A stretch of 64,000 bases of DNA from Agarophyton chilense (Eukaryota; Rhodophyta; Florideophyceae; Gracilariales; Gracilariaceae): NCBI GenBank assembly GCA_030374765.1, contig JARGXX010000105.1, positions 372,001 to 436,000 of the forward strand, given 5' to 3'. The translations under genes were made by a program, and so were the position numbers. Shown here in pieces: positions 44,501 through 53,235 of the stretch (its first letter is position 1; every line of letters begins with the position of its first letter). The notes beneath the pieces were generated by a model, which saw only the letters and a list, made by a program, of their open reading frames with translations, was not told where the DNA came from and did not search any database.

Positions 44501-44750
44501 TCCGGACTTTTTCTCCTGCCACTTGCTTAAGTTTTCATCCGTCGGATGGTTTGGTCCCAGACGAGGACTGGGTGCGGGAGGCTCTCCGAGCCCGAAGGCG
44601 TCCTCTTCCACTACCACGAGGACGACCTCTTCCCCGAATTCCTCTACGAGACGTTTGTGGACCCGTGGCGTCCGTGGCCGCGACGAGGGTGCTCTGCAGG
44701 TCATTAGCCTCATTATGCTCTACTTCTGGTGCGATATCGACAGTAGCCAT
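41516..44750 (-). pseudogene. PiggyBac-like DDE transposase with internal YqaJ-type nuclease domain
   Basis: From ATG 44750: an AT-hook/RG-rich N-terminus (RGRGRPRGSGRGR), an in-frame TGA at 44535, then the piggyBac-type N-terminal helical domain (PDLFRFVAVFMFSQ). A one-base frame change lies between 44062 and 43986. The DDE core follows (LDDDLYGTRAVDNQVK, then TADRGYGKFSRV), then an in-frame TGA at 43583. The same frame continues with a YqaJ/lambda-exonuclease-like domain: FRITGTTAGATLL, MRGTCNEQAVLNAL, WLACSADGIA, ATVEIKT, HIGQVLQQMLV. Then comes the third DDE acid, QGGVDGSAQ, and a cysteine-rich tail (CALC, CFQCCNCDVHLC, CWDIWH). Three lesions in about 1075 codons mean this copy is dead but recent. 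Domain assignments are from motifs only. Confidence 0.8.
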
Positions 44751-44991
44751 GATTTCTAGGTATTTGTGATGAGTACAGGAATGTTCTGAGGGCTTGGTGG
44801 TCTTTCGGAGGTGCTGCAGGGGTCCTGAGGAGGGATAGAAGGCTGGAATGCACAATTTGTGGATTTAAGCTTAGTTTAACACGTGGACAGTAAAGAAGAG
44901 CCTCCTCTTCAAGATGGTGTGAACATAATCGCTCTCTAATTCACCCTTTAAGAGCTGCGATGATTCAAAGAAGTTCCCAAAACAGGACCTA

Positions 44992-45011
44992 ATGTACGAT
45001 ACACCGTACAT
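44992..45011. repeat. Subterminal palindrome 3
   Basis: ATGTACGATACACCGTACAT, about 80 bp inside the right end and upstream of the transposase start. Confidence 0.7.
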
Positions 45012-45044
45012 TAGCTGTTTTTCTACATTTCTGATTTTTTGCTG

Positions 45045-45064
45045 ATGTACGATGTATCGTACAC
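45045..45064. repeat. Subterminal palindrome 4
   Basis: ATGTACGATGTATCGTACAC, 26 bp from the right end, mirroring palindrome 1. Confidence 0.7.
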
Positions 45065-45339
45065 TGCAAGTATTAGGGATATGAGACCAGTAATCTTATA
45101 GACACTAGTGGTTGTCACAAGAACAACGCCTTTTCCCTGGCATTCGAGCCTTCACAACGTGTTTACGTTTGAAAGATTTTTGGATGTGTAGGTGTGTAGA
45201 CGTGTCGATGTGATGCTCCCAGGTGATCGTGTGACTGAAAGATGGAAATACTGGAAGGTAGCCGATGCGGACTGGTGAAACTCGAACTCTACACCGCAGC
45301 GGCTGCGATGAGAGCCCATAAGCTGTGACAACCATTATG

Positions 45340-45415
45340 CTGTAAAAGTGTCCGGCCAGACACCAGAGGTTTGTGGATAGGTGTACTAGTAGTGAGATCC
45401 CAGACTCTCTTCTTT
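45340..45415 (-). repeat. Dispersed box repeat, copy 3
   Basis: On the minus strand GATCTCACTACTAGTACACC, then CCTCTGGTGTCTGGCCGGACACTTTTACAGC. Same block order as 11690-11765. The repeat lies 250 bp beyond the DNA transposon. Confidence 0.5.
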
Positions 45416-45539
45416 GGTTTGCAAGTTTACTCATGAAAAGAGTGTTTCCGAATCTTTACAGATTCCCAAGCACTTCTCGCAGCCGCGCAATACAACCACA
45501 GACGTCAAGCGATACAGCTGTAGAACTCGACTGAATTGG

Positions 45540-46034
45540 TGCCGAAGATCTGAGCATATCTGCTGGGTATCGAGCCATAGTACAGTTGCTAAAAATGAGT
45601 GTGTTGACAAGCTGACAAAACCGAGGCTACAAATAGCCTCTCTGAATCAGGCTCAACTACCGGCTGTTACCGGGCGTCAAGGTGTTTGCGTCAGCGATTA
45701 GAAGCAAGCGGCTTCTTCTGCAAGCCGAAACTGCCTCTCTCAATCATTCAGCATTTCGAAGAGCGGAAGTCTTTCATGCACCGTTCTTCGCAGACCATGT
45801 AGCCGTTTTGCATTCCGTCGCAAGATACATCGAAGGGAAAAAGGATGCAGAGTGACAGCGGAACAAATGTTGGGACACCATTGCACAACGTGGACATGGT
45901 CTTTCTTCACGCTTGTCCCACACTTGCACCGCAGCAGTTTCTTGGAAATGTATCATTCAGCCGTGAGGCAGCAACAGGTACAGTACTTGAAAAGACCACA
46001 ATCATTCTTATACTAAATGCAATAATAAACATTT
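45540..46034 (+). pseudogene. Possible LINE-type RNase H and 3' tail remnant
   Basis: ICWVSSHSTVAKNECVDKLTK resembles the RNase H1 C-terminal pattern of non-LTR retrotransposons (W-V-x-S-H-x3-x-x-N-E-x-x-D). About 85 codons on, in another frame, NVDMVFLHACPTL resembles the Cys/His-containing tail (H-x-x-F-x-C-P) after RNase H in such elements. Stops and a frameshift separate them and nothing upstream is recognisable as reverse transcriptase. It is a short truncated remnant at best. Confidence 0.35.
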
Positions 46035-47800
46035 AACTGAAAGAAGGACGCTTCTAACCTTTGATGAAGAAACCCCATTTGTTGTTCTTTATTATCATAT
46101 GTTGAGCACTTTTACCCAGTAACCCTTACCCTTCATTTTTCTATGTTTTCTTTTGTTCTCGGTTCCAAAAAGTGGTACGCATGTCAACAACTTGTTTTGC
46201 TGGGGGGTGTTCATGCTTTTGAGTCGAGATTGGTGTATATGTGATGTGACATTGGGCCTGTGTAAACGTCATACTGTTCTATGATATACAATGGCACTGT
46301 CGGGCGACGCAAGTCGGTTCACCTCTGCTTTCCTCAATAGGATTAGTGATGAAACAAATGATCCGAAAGCAGAAGATTAAGTGACACGACTCGAGCGAGA
46401 TTGGGCTGAGACTGATACAGCATATTGGAAGAACCATTTTCGGGATACTTAAACCCGAGAAATGAATGGAGCAGTGAAAAGCTGAGAGAGGATGAATATG
46501 AGCGTTTGATAAACTGCAAAGTCGTCGACTTGAATATGCTGTTGACCATGTGTCGTTTGTCCGACGACTTTCGCACTACGCGTCGCTGTGAGGACAATAC
46601 CACACTGAACCCAAGAGTCTGGTCATAGTATCAATAGCTCTAATAGATTACATTGTTTGCCCTTGCTCTTACAAAATCAACTCACCGAGACAAGAAGAAC
46701 CTGCCAGAGCAGATTGCATTCTTCGTCATTCCAAACGTTTGTTCTTCTTGACTCTTAGGGTACCTTTATCAGGATTGAATGAGTATCTTCTTCCCCAACC
46801 TACAAGACATTTTTTTTACTCGGGTGCATCACATCTCCCGCAGGAGCTATGACCAGACTTTGTTCAAGAATAACAGCCTATGGCATCATCAAACTTTGAC
46901 CATAGCTGGATATCGAAAGAAAAGGCAATTGACAACAAAGATGCCATGTCTTGCCAGTATGAACTCCTTTTCAATCCAATTAAGACTTCCTCACATCGGG
47001 GAACAACAGCTTCTTCTATACTATAAAAACACGTCGCCGCTCTCCTCCCTTCAAATCCACTTTTCAACGGGAGCTATGGAAAGCACTTCCTCACGGAAAA
47101 GAGCAAACCCTCGCCTTTCCCTCTTCCGACAACCTGTCACAGAAACGGCGTGCAACTACAATCAGTGATGCCTACATTTCTCTCCACATCGCCTATTCTT
47201 AGTAGTGTTGGTGGCTTTTCGCCCAGCTTCGCTTGATGTCTATATTTTAGTAAGAAAACAACACAGGCTGCCCCGTGCTTCCGCGTAGCTGGCTGGCAGC
47301 ACCACGTGCACGAAGCGAGTATCGAAAAGACTAGTGGGTGTTGGTTGCGAGACAACATAAGGGCATGAGTAAGGCAGGTCGGAGAGGCAGCAACTAAGCC
47401 AGTCGCGCGATAAAGTGGCTGAGTCTGAGAGACGTGTGGCGGAAAAATGTGGTTTGTGGAATGGAGCGCGAATGAAGAGAGTTGGTTGGAATCTGTTCGA
47501 TAAGGAATGTGGACCAACGATCTGCAAGCTGGCTTTGCTTCCTTTTCGTTTGGAGAGGGAGAGTGCTTTAACGTTGGCGGATTCATTTTCATGCCCAGAT
47601 TGGGTTACTTACTGTAGGTAGGCTCTCACGTGGACGGAGCGCGTGAAAGTGCGTTTTGGTGCTAGTTGGACGCAATTCTCATCGTTTGGGCGTGCTAAGC
47701 GAAGGTGACTTTTCTAATAGCTCCTGGTCATGTTTTCAAGGCAGTGGGCGGAATTTCAAGGCCCTGATACAAGCTCTCGAATGCGTTGATGCATTTTGCC
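46035..47800. other. Gene-free stretch
   Basis: Only short ORFs in conflicting frames. No repeat or RNA gene that I recognise. Confidence 0.4.
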
Positions 47801-47802
47801 TT

Positions 47803-48309
47803 TCATCCTCTTCGCCGTTGTTGGGTACGATCCATGGCCACAATCCGGACACCTTTCCAAAAGCATGTATAGCCTTGGAGCCTTTCGAACTGTCGCTTCA
47901 ATTTCTGAAATGAGAATACAGCCGCACGGTTTCTAAGCACTTTACCATGCTTCTTGCTCAAAGGAATCACGATATCATGCATTCCCATCTTTCCAATGGG
48001 GTTGTGATGCCTAGTCTTTTCGGTCTTTTCGACAAGCTCCCAATTCACACTACTAACAGGGAAGAAAAATCGCCCATCCATGAACTGGGTCAAGTCAGCC
48101 ACCATCTCGCAGGCGCAAGGGAAGCGGTGGCGCAGGGGTTGCCATTCATACCTCGTACTTGGTGCTTTGCGCAATGACATGGCCGCTCCAGATGGCCTGG
48201 ATTGGGCGCGCGCGCTTGTGATTGTTGTCGAAGGTCTTTGGGCGAGGTTTCTTCTGCGGTTTGACGGACTGCTTTGCGTGGTCCGTGTTCGACGGGCGTC
48301 GGCGCACAC
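47803..48309 (-). CDS. Hypothetical ORF, 168 codons
   Basis: The longest frame between the transposon block and the methyltransferase gene. It may begin at an internal Met (MSLRKAPSTRYEW). The middle (QFMDGRFFFPVSSVNWELVEK, HNPIGKMGMHDIVIPLSKKHGK) has protein-like composition, and the ends are Arg/Gln-rich. No family, membrane segment or signal recognised, and an opposite-strand reading cannot be excluded. If real it is divergent to the downstream methyltransferase gene, with about 350 bases between. Confidence 0.3.
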   Translation of the reverse strand: MCADARRTRTTQSSPSNRRRNLAQRPSTTITSARAQSRPSGAAMSLRKAPSTRYEWQPLRHRFPCACEMVADLTQFMDGRFFFPVSSVNWELVEKTEKTRHHNPIGKMGMHDIVIPLSKKHGKVLRNRAAVFSFQKLKRQFERLQGYTCFWKGVRIVAMDRTQQRRRG

Positions 48310-48653
48310 AAACCGGCGGCTGAGTTTTATAAGAAGTTGTGGATGTGTGAAGCTGGCTGCGACGCGGCGCGAAGCGGCAGGGCGCGAACGCGGAGGGCGG
48401 TTCGTACATCACGGGCTGGTGTGTGTCGCACGGTGTTGTTGGGCGCGAAAGGGGCGGCGGAGATAAAACATACACATACAGACGTCGAGAGGTGAAGCTT
48501 AGGAGATGGGGCAGAGAGGTTGAGCGTCGCACGTGTTATGCGTGGCGATTGGAGTGATGGATTTGGCTAAACTTTGGAGACTGTTTACCATGGCCAACCG
48601 AGCGGAGTGTATCTAGCAAGCTAATAGCGTATCTTCGGTGGTGATCTGCGTGA

Positions 48654-49742
48654 ATGACATTGCAAGATCTCGGCAGGGCGGGGCTGTGCACTATGGCGAT
48701 GATGCAAGTGGCGGAGGCTCTACTGGAGCGCAATGCAGCTCCAGATTGGATAACGCGCATTGGCATACGAAAGCTTCTTGCCGAGCGTCTGCGGGAAGAG
48801 GGCAGTTCCACAATCGAAGAAGAAATACGGCGCAAGATGGAAATGATTCGGTCGCTGGGCTGCGATGAAATCGCCATTGAACAGGAAAAGGCGAATGAAC
48901 AGCATTACGAACTACCGACAGAATTCTTCAAGTACACTCTTGGGAAACGAATGAAGTACTCATCGTGCTACTATGAGTCGGCGGATGCAAGTCTGGACAG
49001 CGCGGAAGAAAGCATGTTGCGCTTGTATTGCCAGCGCGCTGGGCTCAAAGATGGGATGAGCGTGCTGGATCTGGGGTGTGGGTGGGGAAGTCTGACGTTA
49101 TACATTGCTGAAAACTACGCAAAGTGCAACATTCGGGGCGTGTCCAACAGCTGGACGCAGCGCAAATACATCGAAGAAGAAGCGCGAAAGAAAGGGTTGA
49201 AAAACGTGAGCATCACGACGATGGACATTTCGAAAAGCGAGCGCATCGACGGGTGCAGCACGTTCGACATGATCTTTTCGATTGAGATGTTTGAACACAT
49301 GAAAAACTACGGGGCGCTGTTGAAGAAGATGAGCGGATGGATGCACAAGAAGAGCCGGGTGTTCATCCACATGTTCTGCCACAACAAGTACGCATACAAC
49401 TTCGAAACAGAGGGCGCGAACAACTGGATGGGACGGCACTTTTTCAGCGGCGGCACGATGGCGAGCGACGACGTGCTGCACTTCTTCCAGGACGACGTGC
49501 GCGTGGTAGATCGGTGGCGCGTAGACGGACGCCACTACGCACAGACATCGGAACACTGGCTACAGAACATGGACCGCAACATACAGCGCATTCGCCCGCT
49601 TCTACACAGCACGTACGGTGGCGACGCGCGCCGCTGGGAGGCGTATTGGCGCACCTTTTACCTTTCCGTTGCCGAGCTCTTCGGCTACAACAACGGGCAA
49701 GAGTGGCACGTGGCGCACTACCTACTAACCAAGCGTTGTTGA
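48654..49742 (+). CDS. (S)-coclaurine N-methyltransferase-like / cyclopropane-fatty-acid-synthase-family methyltransferase
   Basis: 362 residues, no intron. SAM-dependent methyltransferase of the CFA synthase/CNMT family: motif I VLDLGCGWG at residues 137-145, substrate-side signatures NEQHYELPTEFF (81-92) and MKYSSCYY (100-107), then SIEMFEHMKNYGALLKK, FFSGGTM, FFQDDV, HYAQTSEHWL and, near the end, YWRTFYLSVAELFGYNNG. The match to the plant CNMT group is along the whole length, which is about 350 residues there. In plants CNMT methylates the nitrogen of coclaurine; many homologues outside alkaloid plants have unknown substrates, so I infer an N- or C-methyltransferase without naming the substrate. 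The first ATG is used; Met at 14, 16 or 17 are alternative starts. Probably cytosolic. Confidence 0.88.
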   Translation: MTLQDLGRAGLCTMAMMQVAEALLERNAAPDWITRIGIRKLLAERLREEGSSTIEEEIRRKMEMIRSLGCDEIAIEQEKANEQHYELPTEFFKYTLGKRMKYSSCYYESADASLDSAEESMLRLYCQRAGLKDGMSVLDLGCGWGSLTLYIAENYAKCNIRGVSNSWTQRKYIEEEARKKGLKNVSITTMDISKSERIDGCSTFDMIFSIEMFEHMKNYGALLKKMSGWMHKKSRVFIHMFCHNKYAYNFETEGANNWMGRHFFSGGTMASDDVLHFFQDDVRVVDRWRVDGRHYAQTSEHWLQNMDRNIQRIRPLLHSTYGGDARRWEAYWRTFYLSVAELFGYNNGQEWHVAHYLLTKRC

Positions 49743-50183
49743 CCACGTTGACGCGTGTGTGTCGTGCCCACGTAAGCCACGTCGAACCTGCCAACGTGAA
49801 GCGTCACGCATCGTGACGGCTTGTGTTGTATCTCGCGGCGCCTCCGATCTCAACGTGCGCGTGTGTGCGACGTGCGTCTGTGACATGCCACATGCGCTGC
49901 TTCCGATGCTGCCAAGCTGCTGGCGTGATTCACGGCGCGCCGCTTCGTCATTGGCGCGCGCCGTGCGCTTGGCTGCCACTGGCCTTTTCGTCTTGCACGC
50001 CTCTCACGCGCTTTTTGTAAAGAAAATGGCCGCTATCTTGTCGATTGCGGTTAAAGCTTGCCGCCCGTCGCGCCCGTCGCCCACCTCGTATCTTATAAGT
50101 GCTTTTACGTCGTTTCCGTTGGTGCGCGCCCCTCTTCTTTGTCGTGCAGTTTTATCGCGCTGCGTGTTTTGAGTATTCCAAAA

Positions 50184-51003
50184 ATGGCTCTCGAGGACTT
50201 TCGCACCAAGTTTGGAAAGGTCATGATGGAGCTGGTGGCCACCGCCATGCTCGTCATGACCGTGCAGATCTCAGTTGCCGTCTCCCCCGCAATGGCCCCG
50301 CTTGCGATCGGTTTCGTGCTCGTGCTGCTCGTGTACGCCGCCGCGCCCATTTCCGGCGGACACGTCAATCCGGCCGTCACCTTCTCCGTCTTTCTGCGAG
50401 GCAAGATCTCCCTCGATGAGATGCTTCTGTACTGGATCTTCCAGATCGCCGGCGGCGCGCTGGGCGCCTTGCTTGGCGGTATCATTTCGGGCTCTTTCTT
50501 TGCGCTGCAGATTGGTGAGGGCTTCCATTTCATGCAGGCGTTTGTTGCTGAATTTACTTTCACTGCTCTGTTGTGCTTTGTGGTATTGGCCACTGCTACC
50601 AATAGCAAGGTTGAGAACAACCAGTACTTTGGCGGTAAGTTCAAGTAGCGTTTTGTGATGCATTTCGGGCGCTTTGAAGAATCTCACACCAATGTTTGTT
50701 TGTCATTGTGCTTGTTCAGCTGCGATCGGTCTCGTGGTTCTCGTCGGCGCTATCGCCGTCGGTCCGATCAGCGGCGGTGCGTTCAACCCTGCTGTCATCC
50801 TTGGTCTCAATCTCATCAAGCACTTTTGGAAGATTCCGTACATGCTGTGGATCACGCTTGCTGATATGGCCGGCGCTCTTGCTGGAGCATTTGTGTTCTA
50901 CGTTGTGGCGCCGGATGAGTTTGAACATTTCTCTGATGCAGCTCACCAATTGTCCGATCAAATCGCCAATGAGGCTGCGTCTCTTCTTCCGTCTCGTACT
51001 TGA
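50184..51003 (+). CDS. Aquaporin (major intrinsic protein), two exons
   Basis: Exons 50184-50634 and 50720-51003, joined over an 85-bp intron (GTAAGT...TTCAG). The product is 244 residues, normal for an aquaporin, with six hydrophobic segments. The first pore loop has SGGHVNPAVTF and the second GPISGGAFNPAVILG, so both Asn-Pro-Ala motifs are present. The second is followed by Val, not the usual selectivity-filter Arg, which suggests a wider or less polar filter and perhaps transport of solutes other than water. The splice join was chosen because it restores YFGAAIGLVVLVGAIAVGP, typical of the fourth segment. It is convergent with the C2 gene, stop codons 234 bp apart. Confidence 0.92.
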
Positions 51004-51214
51004 AAAGAAAGGGTTACCGAAGGGTTAGATTGGTACTGTACTTACTGTACGACGGTACTTTGCGCAATAACAAAATGGGCGATTTAAGAAACATAAATAT
51101 CTCAAGTAAAGGCAAGTTTTCGGTACACGCAAGTTATGCTTGCCTTTTTTTTTAAAGCTTTACATTTTGCACCTCGCACGATTTGACAAACAAGTCATGT
51201 GACCTAAAGGTAAA

Positions 51215-51230
51215 GGGGGGGGGGGGGGGG
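51215..51230 (+). repeat. Run of sixteen G
   Basis: Homopolymer just beyond the C2 stop codon, inside the 234 bp between two convergent genes. Prone to length error in sequencing. Confidence 0.8.
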
Positions 51231-51237
51231 CACGGCT

Positions 51238-52060
51238 CTAATCGTCCTTGTGGAGCATAGATCCGAGGAGGTCGAACATGTTGACTGGTTGCGTTCATAA
51301 GCACATTATGGTTAGCATATACACGCATGTTGTTGAGACGCAGTTTGCGAATATGTGGTGAATAAATGATGTGTGACGTACCATCTCCCTCTTCAAAGTT
51401 GATGTTGACGGCAACTGTTCCAACGCTGTCGCCATTTTCGCTGCAGATTTGCACATCATCGTTGATACCGTCGTCGAGCAGATCGGCGATGGGAATCTCG
51501 ACGGTTCCGATGACGTCGTCACGACTGTGAAGAATTGAGGCGCAGGGCGAGGAGAGGGCGTGGATAGGTTAGAAACGCGCGCTGAACGGGTGGACGGTGG
51601 GCGCTCGCACCGGATCGGGGGAACTAGTTGGGTGTGTTCGATGATACTTACGAGACTGAAAGGTGGAAAGACAAGCGCGCAAGGTGAGTTAGAGAAGGCA
51701 CTGGTGTGGTGCGTGGTGAGGCGCAAGGGTCAAAGTGCATAACTCACATGTATCCTCGTCCATTAGCTTGAGGACGATCTTTTCGTAGTCGCCCTTGATG
51801 TGCTTCTCGACGGTGGAGTCCCAATCGGGGGAGAAACCGTCCTTCTCATCGGTGGACCAGATCTGTTGGCAAAAGCGTCAGAAACAAGACACAAATGGTG
51901 AGCAAAACGGGCGGTGCGGCACGGGGGGTGCAAGATGAGGGCGGGTGCGACGAAGACGTACGTCGTTGTCATCGACGAAGACCTTGATGTACAAATCGCT
52001 ACCGTGGTTGAAGCTACCGGATTTGATCCAGATGCTAATCTTTCCCTCGACTTGAACCAT
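51238..52060 (-). CDS. Small C2-domain protein, five exons including a 4-nt microexon
   Basis: Exons on the minus strand: 52060-51962, 51862-51748, 51655-51652, 51524-51382, 51284-51238. All introns are GT-AG (99, 92, 127, 97 bp). The product is 135 residues, essentially one C2 domain: GKISIWIKSG, then SDLYIKVFVDD, WSTDEK...SPDWDSTVEK, then KLMDEDTFSRDDVIGTVEIP and NMFDLLGSML near the end. The Asp residues (SD, VDD, DEDTFSRDD) are placed like the calcium-binding loops of C2 domains, which bind membrane phospholipid. The microexon TCTC is needed for frame: without it DEDT and RDDVIG are in different frames, and with it they join as the expected C2 text. The 5' leader has a CAG repeat (52156-52176). 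The last exon is inferred from the frame and is less certain. Confidence 0.82.
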
Positions 52061-52501
52061 GATAGGCAGCAAAGAAAAACAGGAAACGCAACAACAAAGC
52101 AGGGAAAAAACCGAACACAAACGGAAGCACTGCAGACGACGAACGACCAAACAGCAGCAGCAGCAGCAGCAGGCAGGCGCAGAGGTGCGGGAAGGCAGCT
52201 GTTTTAAGGCGGATGGGGTCGCGAAAGTGACGTGAAAACGCACACATACACTACGTGAGAGGTAGTGCTACAAGCGCGCTGATACGCCGCGCGCACAGTG
52301 GATATTTTACAAAAGCGCGCGTGACGCAGCGTAACGACGTGCGTGGCACGCCACTTGTTGAGCGTTGCTCGCGCGCGCGCGTCGTGCTGACAAATTTTTT
52401 TATTTTGCACCAGCGGTGGGGTACTGAAACACGGGGCGAAGCGCGGTGCTGCTGACGGAAGGCAGCTCGAACGGGCCACAGCGCAGCAAAGCAGACAGAC
52501 A

Positions 52502-52535
52502 GTCGCCACGTCGCCACGTCGCCACGTCGCCACGT
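52502..52535. promoter_or_regulatory. Tandem TCGCCACG repeat with ACGTC cores
   Basis: The 8-mer TCGCCACG is repeated four times and gives repeated CCACGTCG, a core bound by plant-type bZIP factors. It lies between the divergent C2 gene (start 52060) and RING gene (start 53236). A regulatory role is inferred from position. Confidence 0.4.
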
Positions 52536-53139
52536 CGATCAGTCGTCCAAAACACACGCGTGTGTCACGTATGCCACGGAAACAGCGCTGTGTACGTGGC
52601 CACGACGTTTCTTTTTTGTTTGCATATACGAAAAAGACACGCGCTCGCTCGCCGACGTTGCTCAATTCAATGTGCGCGCGCGCGAGTGAGTGAAAACGAG
52701 TGTGTGAAAACGCGTGTGGGACACGCGTGTTGGGTGCTGCGCGCGTCGTTTCGCTCAACCGACGCCGCCGACTGTAACTTGGGAAAACATGCGTTGAGCG
52801 CAACGTTTGTTTTCGTTACAGCCGGTTTGAGAAGTGCACGTCAAAAAGACACCCCCCTTGTGTGTGTGTGTCTCACGTGCTGACCTGCCTCGGCGTTGGC
52901 CCGACCATGTTGCGCTGCCACGCGCGACGGCGCGCCTGCACGCCGCCACTCGCGACGCGTCTTCGCCAGTTGTGTTGCTGCATCATAGCATCTTGTCCGC
53001 CGCTACTACCCCGTCGCCCTTCGTCCGCTTGTCGCCCGCGCTTCCGCTCCTCCCCTCCCGCTCCCATCCCCGCTCCCTCCCCCTTCCTCCCCATCCTTGT
53101 TCCTTCACCCACCCTTCCTTCCTCCCCCACCCTTCCTCC

Positions 53140-53215
53140 ATCCCCCTTCCCCTACCCCCTTCCCCTACCCCCTTCCTCTACCCCCTTCCTCTACCCCCTT
53201 CCTCTACCCCGCCCC
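53140..53215 (+). repeat. Polypyrimidine tandem repeat upstream of the RING gene
   Basis: About five to six units of CCCCCTTCC(C/T)CTA end some 20 bp before the RING start codon. It probably lies in the 5' leader or core promoter. Confidence 0.7.
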
Positions 53216-53235
53216 CGCGCCTCCGCCGCCGAGCC

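Larger units (their letters stand above)
41216..45090 (-). mobile_element. DNA transposon with terminal inverted repeats and YqaJ-containing transposase
   Basis: 3,875 bp. The left end CTGGCCTCATATCCCTAATA and the reverse complement of the right end, CTGGTCTCATATCCCTAATA, agree over about 28 bp with three or four mismatches. The flanking pentamers are TAATT (41211-41215) and TAATC (45091-45095), a likely 5-bp target duplication with one change. Four 20-bp palindromes sit near the ends. The single gene (41516-44750) is on the minus strand. The TTAA duplication typical of piggyBac is not seen. Confidence 0.8.

Noticed and set aside
43583-44537. Stop codon reassignment (TGA as sense) to explain in-frame TGAs in the transposase
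   Set aside because: Nearby host genes such as HDDC2 and the triosephosphate isomerase end normally, the latter at TGA, and the transposon also has a frameshift, so simple decay is enough.
49337-49816. 159-codon plus ORF and 152-codon minus ORF over the methyltransferase
   Set aside because: Both lie within the methyltransferase gene in other frames; the methyltransferase is a clear full-length homologue.
51295-51726. 143-codon minus ORF rich in Ser and Thr
   Set aside because: It crosses introns and reads the C2 exon in the wrong frame; the spliced C2 model explains the sequence.
52862-53235. N-terminal extension of the RING protein from 52834
   Set aside because: The extra 134 residues are low-complexity Pro/Ser/Leu encoded by the polypyrimidine repeat; the ATG at 53236 gives a clean membrane anchor.
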